Of a stretch of 64,000 bases of DNA, positions 51,924 through 61,100 are shown in pieces. Location: positions 40,224,527 through 40,288,526 of the forward strand of contig CM049308.1 of assembly GCA_026874595.1 (NCBI GenBank). The letters are read 5' to 3'. The position numbers and the translations under genes are program-made. The DNA comes from Sipunculus nudus (lineage: Eukaryota > Annelida > Sipuncula > Golfingiida > Sipunculidae). Positions within the stretch are counted from its first letter, which is position 1, and every line of letters begins with the position of its first letter. The notes beneath the pieces are model-generated. The model was not told the DNA's origin and did no database searches. It was given only the letters and a program-made list of their open reading frames with translations.

Positions 51924-52050
51924 CTCTTTCCCGCTGCCAAATCGCTTCTTGTATATTTAAGGGCTTTATATTTTGCCGCAATAAGCGAAATTCGTTCGCT
52001 CCAGGATCTGTAAAAGAACCTCTAAATATTGCAGTAAGAACTACGATTTC
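51924..52050 (-). other. SRBD1: Inferred SRBD1 5' non-coding exon
   Basis: The minus strand has a good donor, GAAAGAG|GTATGT, with the exon ending at 51924. An open frame through this stretch would hit a stop just after joining to the exon at 49549, so it would be untranslated. The transcription start is not defined; the upper limit is a guess set by the CDC23 start codon. Confidence 0.4.
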
Positions 52051-52065
52051 TGCCACTGCGCGGCA
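51925..52065. promoter_or_regulatory. Putative bidirectional SRBD1/CDC23 promoter
   Basis: The start codon of CDC23 (52066, plus) and the likely first donor of SRBD1 (51924, minus) are only about 140 bp apart, so both transcripts must begin within or close to this interval. It has more CpG than its surroundings, TTTCCCGC (E2F consensus TTTSSCGC) at 51927-51934, and an inverted pair AGCGAA/TTCGCT at 51984-52000. No TATA box in a useful position. An E2F site would suit a cell-cycle gene; that link is inference. Confidence 0.6.
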
Positions 52066-52175
52066 ATGATGATGTTACCTGATTTTACAGGTTTTGACCT
52101 CAAATTGATAAAGAGAGATTTACTGCAAGTTCACCAAGAATGCTACGATCGCGGTCTGATGCAGAGTGCAAAATG
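52066..52175 (+). CDS. CDC23: CDC23 exon 1 (start codon)
   Basis: 110 nt: three consecutive ATG codons (52066-52074), then LPDFTGFDLKLIKRDLLQVH and QECYDRGLMQSAK, ending two bases into the Trp codon at TG|GTACTG. Matches human 'DFSDLREIKKQLL...TRERGLLHSSKW'. The first ATG was chosen; the frame is open upstream but offers no earlier ATG nearby. The human protein has roughly 20 more residues before this point. Confidence 0.93.
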
Positions 52176-55100
52176 GTACTGTGACAGTGTAAACCGTTAT
52201 TTGATGTGCGACTTATTGTATTATCGCCCACACTAGGCCACAGACTGACACTTGACTTAGCACTCAAACAAGAGTAATATTCCTCCACTGAAATGGAATA
52301 TTAAGTTATTAAATTATATAAGAGTCAAAAGGGTAGTTGAAATAGGATGTGAAAAGGGCAGTGTAGTAAACCTGCCCAAAGCTTGTCTGTTGACGCGATA
52401 AGGCCTTAAGGGTCTAAAACACTACTGGTCTGGTTGGCAGTACTGCCAACCAGACCACTATATGTGATGTAAAGCTATTAGTACACTAGTCACCCTCTAT
52501 GCATCAGTGCACAGCCAGCCACACCATACCATCTGATAATATGAATAGCTATATAAACAAATGGGGGCGAGATAAATCTATGTACCACTACCATATATAG
52601 TACCATATATTAGTGTTGCAATTAATCTTATATGGCAAGGTGTATCTTTTTTTATCTGAAATCAGTGTGTTTATACCTATAATCAAAAGTCGATAAAACT
52701 TACTAAATTAAATTGAATAAATGATTAATTAATTAGCAAAATAATTGATATTTATGATATATAATAATAACTGTAGTGATGGTGTATATATTCCATAGCC
52801 AATTAAATTTACACACACATTAACCATGTATGTGTGTGGTTAATTCCCATTGATCTTATGTTTTCATTTTGATGTAACACTATAAGTAACCTTTGGTGAG
52901 TTGGTTGTCAGAGTGGGAGTATGCTGTGATAGTACTTGGGCATACACCTACAAAACCATTAAATAGAATAACAATAACCAGCTTGACAAATATATTATTA
53001 TTTTTTTTTATAAATTTAGAAAATATCAAAATAAATCATGACTACAAATCTAATTTGTGTAAAATCACAAATTCAGTGTCACATTTTACATTTTATTAAA
53101 TTACTGTTGTGTGGAAGATTAAATTTATACATTTTAAATGGTGTTTTCCAATATATACATATGCATATTACTGTCACAAAATATAATATGAGTGTTGTTA
53201 ATAAGAATTGTGGAAACAGAATATCCAGTATTTGTGATATACACAAACAGATAATTATCTATGTGTCCTGTAAGAGTAAACTGGGTAAAATGAACTAACC
53301 TGGAATTTGGGGGGGGGGCTTATATAGTTAATTATAAGGTTGTTTATTTTACATCAAAGGATATAATAATGAATGAATATCTTTAATGTACTGCAACCAC
53401 CTATGATGTACTGTCATACCACATTCCCACTCAGACAAGTCACCAAAGGTTAACTTGTCTTACATCACAAGAAACTCATTAAAGCTTCTGATGAGAATTG
53501 GGGAATTAGCTTCACACAATGATTGCTGGAATTTAAAAGGCTGTTTTTTATACCATCACATCAATTATAATTCTATTTAATATATTATGGCAATATTAAT
53601 AATATGATAAATAACATCTTAATAGGTTACTATTAGGAATATTTGTCACTGTTTAGATCTGTTGTTTAAAGTCTTATATCACACACTATTAAAATATTGG
53701 CGGCCTCTTTCAATGTTGAAGACAGATTAAAAATATAACTGCAAAAATCTTGTCAAATAGACTTAAAACAACCTTACCTCATATTAATATGGACCAAACA
53801 GGATTCATTATAAAAACAGATATATCAGGGAAAATATTATGAAAATTACAGATATATTTGCATATGTCAGAAAACATAAAATAAATAACTCCTTTATATC
53901 AATTGATTTTGAAAAAAACTTCTGATTTTTTCAGAACGGTCCCACATTCAGAATACTTTATTATTAAAGTCTCTACAAATTTGGAGAATGAAAAAAAATG
54001 ACTTAATATTCTTTACACTAACATCAGCAGTTGTGTCATGTATAGAGGTTGGGCTACTGAGTATTTCACAATTTCTCAAGGAATATTTATTCATTTTAGG
54101 ATCTGAAATATAAGCTGGTAAAATCAGATCAAAATATTAAAGATGTTCATATCAGAGATAAAGAAAATAAATTAATATTAATTACAACAATACGCAGATG
54201 ATACCGCTCTTATACTGATAGCTCTATGGGGTTAACAGTCTATCAAGGAAGCTATTAAGACATTTGAACACTTTGAGAAAAAATCAGGACATAAGATAAA
54301 TGTAGATAAAACTGTAGTAATGCCAGTACATGATATATTAAATGATGAAGAAATTTTTTTTTTAAGTTTAAATTTTGTGAGAGATGATGGTAACCTTATT
54401 AAAACGTGTTATATTCAACAAAACTAACTGCTCAACACTTGTTAGTTGCTCTACATAAAAGATATACAGTGAAACCTCATTGTGTTGAAGTCGTAGGGAC
54501 CCTCAGGAGACTTCGACACATCGCAGGTTCAACACAAGGGGGTTTTATTTGGTAATAATTTAACTAGAGTTGTCCGGAATATCGAGTCTGTTACTTTGAC
54601 AATAGCGGGGTATTCTACTTAAGCGAGTTCCACACAACAAGGTTTCACTGTATATATATATATTTATATACTTGTAAATTGTAAAGACAAACTAACTCCG
54701 ACACTTTGGCAGCTTTCAAGCTTATATTAGGGAAATACATAATATTGAGAAAAACATATATAGCTAAACAAACTATACTAATATTTCTGTCAAGTATAAT
54801 AAATGGAAACCATTAAGCAAAGCAAGTTTTAGGAATAATTCATATACATTTCATAAATTTTTTTGTTTTCAATTCGGTAAACTGTCCATAGAACAGTGAT
54901 TTGAATTTAATAATGTTAAAAATTAACACAAATATATAAAATATGGGTTTTGTACATGTTTATTTAGGTAAACTTGTGATGCCTTCATTTCTTGTTCTTT
55001 GTCATGTTTATGTAATAAGTCATTTATATAAATTTTCTGTCGTATGATTGTATCTTATATGTTTTCTTTTTCTTAAAATCACTTACGTCTTATATCACTT

Positions 55101-58100
55101 TGGTGATTGGTGCAAAAAAATAAGTAACTGTTTACCTCCTATGAATTGTGCACTATATTTTTAATATGTTAAATAAAATGTTATTAAATTATTGCCATTT
55201 GTTGGATATAGTACCATCTGTAGGAACTATTGTACAAAGAATTAATTCACTCTTGTGAAACTTTCACCTTCATTAATTTGCAGATGCATTATTTTAAAAA
55301 GTGATTTATCAAGTTATTGCTGGAACTATTTGTAATCGTTTTGAGAGAATAACTGATAATATCCGGATAATAGTACCTAACTGATAATAAGTATAGTGTG
55401 TTTTGTACCAATTATTGTACATATTGGATATTTAAAGTAGTTTTTATGACTTATATGAAATAATATTAATGATTTATAATAAAGATCATGCTTTCTTTAA
55501 TGTACTGTAACTGAAACGTTTCATGTACTGTGATCACTGAGTATGACAACTGACTCTCTCAGACAGTCTTCTCACAAAAGGTTACTGTAACATAAAAACT
55601 CATCAAAGGTTACTGTGTATTTAATTTGTATAAGCAAAAGTTACAGTTACACAAAATAGTAAATTTATTAAAGGTTACTGTTATGTGGATACTGTTAATT
55701 GTCTATGGTATATACCCACCACCCCCCAGTAATTACTCTATTGCATATATAATCAGATAATGGCCTGGTGGGTTATCTGTTAAGCTGTTTATACAGCTAT
55801 TTATCTAATTAGATGGTACGGTATGGTTGGCTGAGCACTGATGCCTGAAGGGTGACTTAATACATCACATATATGATATAGTGGTCTGGTTGGCAGTACA
55901 ACCAGACCAGTAGTGTTTTAGACCCTATTGGTTGACGCTGAGCGCGGCCCAAGGGAGGTGTTTTGGGTATCTGTGACAAAACACCTATTAACTTCAAACT
56001 AAACCCAAAACGTAACACCAATCAATAAATAATCATCTGATTAATAGACCTGTGCAGGATTGTGTCATAAATTTATGAAATAAAGATAAAAACAAGTGTG
56101 GGCCATATTTCATAGCAGAAACCACCATAGGCCAGCAAACTAAGGAATGATTCACCAGCTGGAGGAGGTTTTACACTAAAGGGGGGGGGGGTGCTGGTGG
56201 CCTGGGGAAGGCAGGTGGAGTAGCTGCAGGTCAGGTCTGCTGTACTGCACTGTACCAATCTTACTTAGTAACTATAATGTTCACACAACACATTTTGGTT
56301 TATGACAAATATAAAACAACTGATCAATTATTAATCTATTATTATAACCATGAAGTCTGTTGTTTTGAGTTATAATGAGTGAATACAGTCTAACTTGTAC
56401 ATCATGCTGAAAGACTTAAAAGGTTGTTGACACTTACTTGCTGCACAAGATTCAGTTTTAATGTTGTTCACTGCTTTGTGTCTGGTCTTTCTTGTATCTC
56501 TGTCAGGGTTTAAATATTCTTTCTGGATATTAAATATGACTTTTTTTGCATATTCATATATAATTGTATGTGATTGATTATATGAAAGTGCAATCAATAT
56601 AATCAATTATGAAAGAAAATGACCTATTAACCAATAAAATTGATTAATTTGCACACCACTATATATATTATATATATAAATCATATGAAAGATGCATAAT
56701 TAAAAAGATTCGAAGTATCCAGAAATTGTTAATTGTTTATCAGTTGAAATGCAAGATACACATTGCTTTTATTTACACATCAATTTCCCTTATCTTTCAG
56801 GTTATCAAAATTGTAATTAAACAGCCAAGTACATAATTTATGAATTAATTAATGATATGTATTAATAATATGTGTTTTAATGTTTTCTAAATTCAGGGCA
56901 GCAGAATTATCTTCTTCATTGACAGAATACCCAGCAGCTGATCATCTCCAGGAGAAAGAGATGTCACAGGTGAATGACTCGTATTTCTGTTTGACTAGAA
57001 AGTTTCATTAAATTTGCCGTACTTTAGTTGTTGACATAACTTTTACTTAGAATATTTTGGGTGTCTTTTGGGATCTCTTTCTCTAATATATGATTAGTCC
57101 AGAACTGGTCACTGGGGGGCCTCACAAACCCCAAGCTCAATCCTGTCAGCCTCTAGCATGAAAGTGACACATTCCATTCTTCCAGCCAACAGATCAGGCT
57201 GAAAGGCTTTTCCTGGTTAAATACTCACATCCCAGTCCCACCAACTTAATTTACATCTCAATTATTAAATGTCATCACATTCTTTACCCTCTGGCAGCAA
57301 TATTATTCTTGTCCTTCAACAACATATCCAGTAATCTCCAAGATTGTGCTTATCTTTTAAATGTCATGGTAGGTTATTCATGTACAAATGAGTGCCCACT
57401 GCTGGATTAATGTATGATATTTCTTTGTACTTACCAGTCTTTAAGATTTATATAAAATCATTGTCTTTCTTAATCCACCTTTGTGTCTGTTCTGTCAACT
57501 GACTCTCCAACTTGTGACAGTAGCCTTGTTCTGCATTAGTTGTAACCTATGTGTGGTTGATCTTCTGATCTGTGCAATGGAAGAAAAATAAACTCAACAG
57601 GCTGTATTTTGGCAAACCCTAGACTTGATACCAAGCCCTGAAACTTGTTGGGTTCTTGTTTTTTTTTCACCATACTGAGAAAACAAACTAGGAAATAATT
57701 CATGATGAGTGCCATTAAATGCAAATTTTCTAAGTTCACAGCTGCTCCCGTAAAAAAGCACACACATGATTTATTGTCTACCAACTTTGTAATAAGTAAA
57801 GACTGAACTTTCATTCCTCCTTCTTTCTATATATTTTTCATTCATTTCATATTTCCATTTATTTCCATATTATACTGTACTTTCTTGTATGAATAAAGAT
57901 GTGTGTAACTCCTGAAATTAATTGCAGCATGTAAAAGAGACTTCAGAGACATGCAGTAGAAATACATAGATTAAGCAATACCCAAATCACCTTTACAAAG
58001 CATAGTGATAACCTTAGATTCCCATATATGACATTGACAGTATTTTCCCTTTAACTGATGTTTTTCTTGCATTTTAACTGTAGATTATGATATCTTTTAA

Positions 58101-61100
58101 GGAATTTTTGAGAGAATATGAAAAATACCACCAAGCCAAGATATACTTCCATCTGACTGAATATGAGAGAGTTGTGCATTTCTTGAAAGACTGCACTCAC
58201 CCAAAGGTGCGTTTCCTGCGTCTTTACTCCCAGTATCTGTCAGGAGAGAAGAAGAAGATGGCAGAAGCAACAGATTCATTGGGTATGTAAAACCAGTATC
58301 AAATCAGCTTTAAGATGCTGAACTGTCCAGTTGCTTCAGTCTTCACTGATGAATTGCCTAACAATAGTAACAGTTTTCAGTAAAGAAATTTGAGCAATTA
58401 ATATATATGTATTTGTGCTGAAGACCTTAAAATTGAAGACACCCAAATAAATACTGTCTTATAAAATGTAAGAGAAAAAGGAAATTCTAGTATGTTTTTT
58501 TTTTTTTTTTTTTTCAGCCCCCAGAGAGAAAATGAACATTGAACATCTGAAAGTGCTTTGGCTGGAGTTACAGAAAAGATACAGAACAGAAGAGCTTGAT
58601 GGTTATCATCTTTATCTGCAAGTGTTCACTCCTGTCTTTATCAATTCATTCAAACTGTCACACCATTCAAACCTGTTTTTCACCTGTAGCATGTTATATG
58701 TGTGAATTTTAGATATGAAATCACAGGTCAAAAATAACATTTAGCATTTTAAAGTGTGGAAGTGATGCATATTGCAACTTATGGTAAAGATTTTTAAATA
58801 CATTATTGTTACAGTTTTTTGCTTCAAGTTTTCTTACATTTTATAGAAAAGTGAATGTAATATCCTTCTCTAACAGCAAATGTAAGGCTTTTTGACACAA
58901 ACATTTTGGTCAAGGATGTCAGGACTGTTAAGCTTAGTTACTGTAATGTTTCTGACTCCAGTTATGGTGTGGTGCTGAAGAAACTGGATTTGTTGAAGGA
59001 AGCCCTTGAGGCTTTTCAGGAAGCTGTCAGTCGAACTCCACTGCATTGGGGAGGCTGGCTGGAGCTGGCTCAGCTGGTCTCAGACAAAGATATGGTAAAA
59101 CACTCACACAGTCATCACTTTATACTGTTAACTTGCAGTGTGTTTGTATTAATTGATATTATAAATATGCTGAGAAATGGATGCTGGCATTTGCCAAGAA
59201 TAAGAGAAACTTCCTTGTTGGGTAAAACATACAAGTTTTTTATTTCCTATGGTTAATCATTGTCACACCACACCTGAAGCAGACATAAATTTCCCAGGTT
59301 CCTTCATGCAAAAGTCCAAAATAATCACTGTCTAGGGGTTTAAAATAATCACAGGTTTATTCCAAAAATGTCCAACAATTGGCCACTACCGTTGAAGACT
59401 GGCTCCAATCTTACAAGAAACTATGTCTTTACAAAGGCACAGCTCACATAACCCTCTGACGCCCTGCTTGGCTACATATATACTGTCTCCAGGACCAATC
59501 TTGTGTCCAGGACAGGTTTTTCAAACACACCCGGCTCGCCGTAGACCTGACCTGTTGTTACGTATAGTCACCAGTTAACTCTGACCTTCAAACTTATTGA
59601 TCGACCCCTTCAGACTTGAGCATGTATATTAAATACCCTTCTTGGCCAAATTTTCCATAACTCTCTAGCGAGCCAAAGTCGTCCCGGGCTTTTCTGGAAT
59701 CTGCCCACTGGAAATTATCAACTGCTTAAATTCTCTAGAATCTTCTGTCATCCAATTATAATAAACCATAGTACAGTATGTCTGATTGCTTGCAGAATAA
59801 ATAAAACCCTGTTGAATAATCCACCCGGCACTCTTATGTAAACTACCAACAATGACAATTAGAGCTACATTATTAAATATTATCAACTCAATCTCCATTA
59901 CTATACTTCATGATTCTATGAGAGTACCATTTAACAAAGCCTGATCTGGTACTACGTTGTGTAGACTACTTTTCCCTGACTATATTATTCTATGAAGTTC
60001 CCATTAGATAAACGCTGTTTTGGTAATACATTTATGTCACTGGCCCCACCATAAAAAAATCTCTGAAAGATATTTTCCAGTCCCAAACAAACAGAAATGT
60101 TAACTGTCTACAGTATAAAATCAGTCATTGTGTAAAATATGAGTTTCCTTACGAGCTTACTGCTGCAAGTTTTAAATAAATTGTGATGCATAAATGTATT
60201 ACTTCTTTAAATCCTCCTTATGTGTATGTTTATTCATGTAGACAAGTTCTGAAACACATTTAAGATATTTTCAGTGTGAAAGCTTTTTTTAAAAGGTGCA
60301 AAATATGTTATTTATTGACCATGCATGCTATCAACCTGAACTGTATAGATTTTGAATACCTGTAGCTGAACACACTGGAACTTCCAGACCACTGGATGAA
60401 GCAGTTCTTCCTGGCCCACATGTATCTGGAGTTACAGCTGAACGAGGAAGCATTAAGTCACTATAAGATGTTACAGGAGCATGGCTTTTCTGGAAGTACC
60501 TATGTCCTGGCTCAAGTGGCCACAGCTTACACCAATCTCAGAGGTATTACGTCATCATACTTGTTTGCTTCTTGTCATGTATTTTATATATGAAATCAGA
60601 ACAAGTTTATTGCAACAACTTAATTATACAAAAGTTATTTATTATAGCTAAGATAATCCAAATCTTCAGGGACATTTCTTAAGATACACATGTTTTCTCT
60701 GCCTAAATTATCACCCGTGCCTATCTGTTTGTGCAGCAGTCTTTGTTATGTTGTAATGTAGATAAATGTTGTGCTCTTACCATACCTCATAAAATAACAG
60801 ATTATAACAAATGCTTAAGCCTTATTTAGAGATGAGGAGCCAGTAAAACTGTTGTGACAGTTGAGGACAGTTTATGTGATGAGCCCAGTTGGTTGTATGT
60901 AATATGAACTGTAGTCCATCACACCAAGGGGCACCCATCAGTTTTTGGTATTATTTATTTACAAAGTCAGTCAACTTTGAAAAATTGCCTGTAAGTAAAT
61001 CAACCAGACACTCCTGTTATTATTTACAAGGAAAACACCACCATGCCATGCAGAGAATTCGAGTAAAACAGTTAATTTAATATCAGAGAAAACAGTCTGT

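Larger units (their letters stand above)
52397..55930. mobile_element. 3.5-kb long-inverted-repeat (foldback-type) insertion
   Basis: The left arm (52397-52560) and right arm (about 55775-55930) are inverted copies: AGGGTCTAAAACACTACTGG, CCAACCAGACCACTATAT, ATGTGATGTA, the CATCAGTGC...CAGCCA stretch, ACCATCT and ATAGCT. Both sides are flanked by GTTGACGC (52389-52396 and 55931-55938), a possible 8-bp target duplication as left by hAT-like transposases. The left end then has an 8-bp excess (CCTTAAGG). No transposase frame is visible; the interior is AT-rich and holds other repeats. Confidence 0.7.
52176..56896 (+). other. CDC23 intron 1, 4.7 kb
   Basis: Most of it (52397-55930) is a long-inverted-repeat insertion with a LINE fragment and a MITE inside. 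55931-56896 is AT-rich with a G-run near 56180 and no recognised exon. Confidence 0.75.

Noticed and set aside
51850-52056. Minus-strand 68-codon frame upstream of SRBD1 as an N-terminal extension
   Set aside because: Joining it through the GTATGT donor to the acceptor at 49549 reads into a stop within three codons, so it cannot extend the protein.
58906-58961. Start codon and extra codons before CDC23 exon 5
   Set aside because: The ATG lies upstream of the exon acceptor; the codons lack any CDC23 counterpart and the exon is fixed by homology at 58962.
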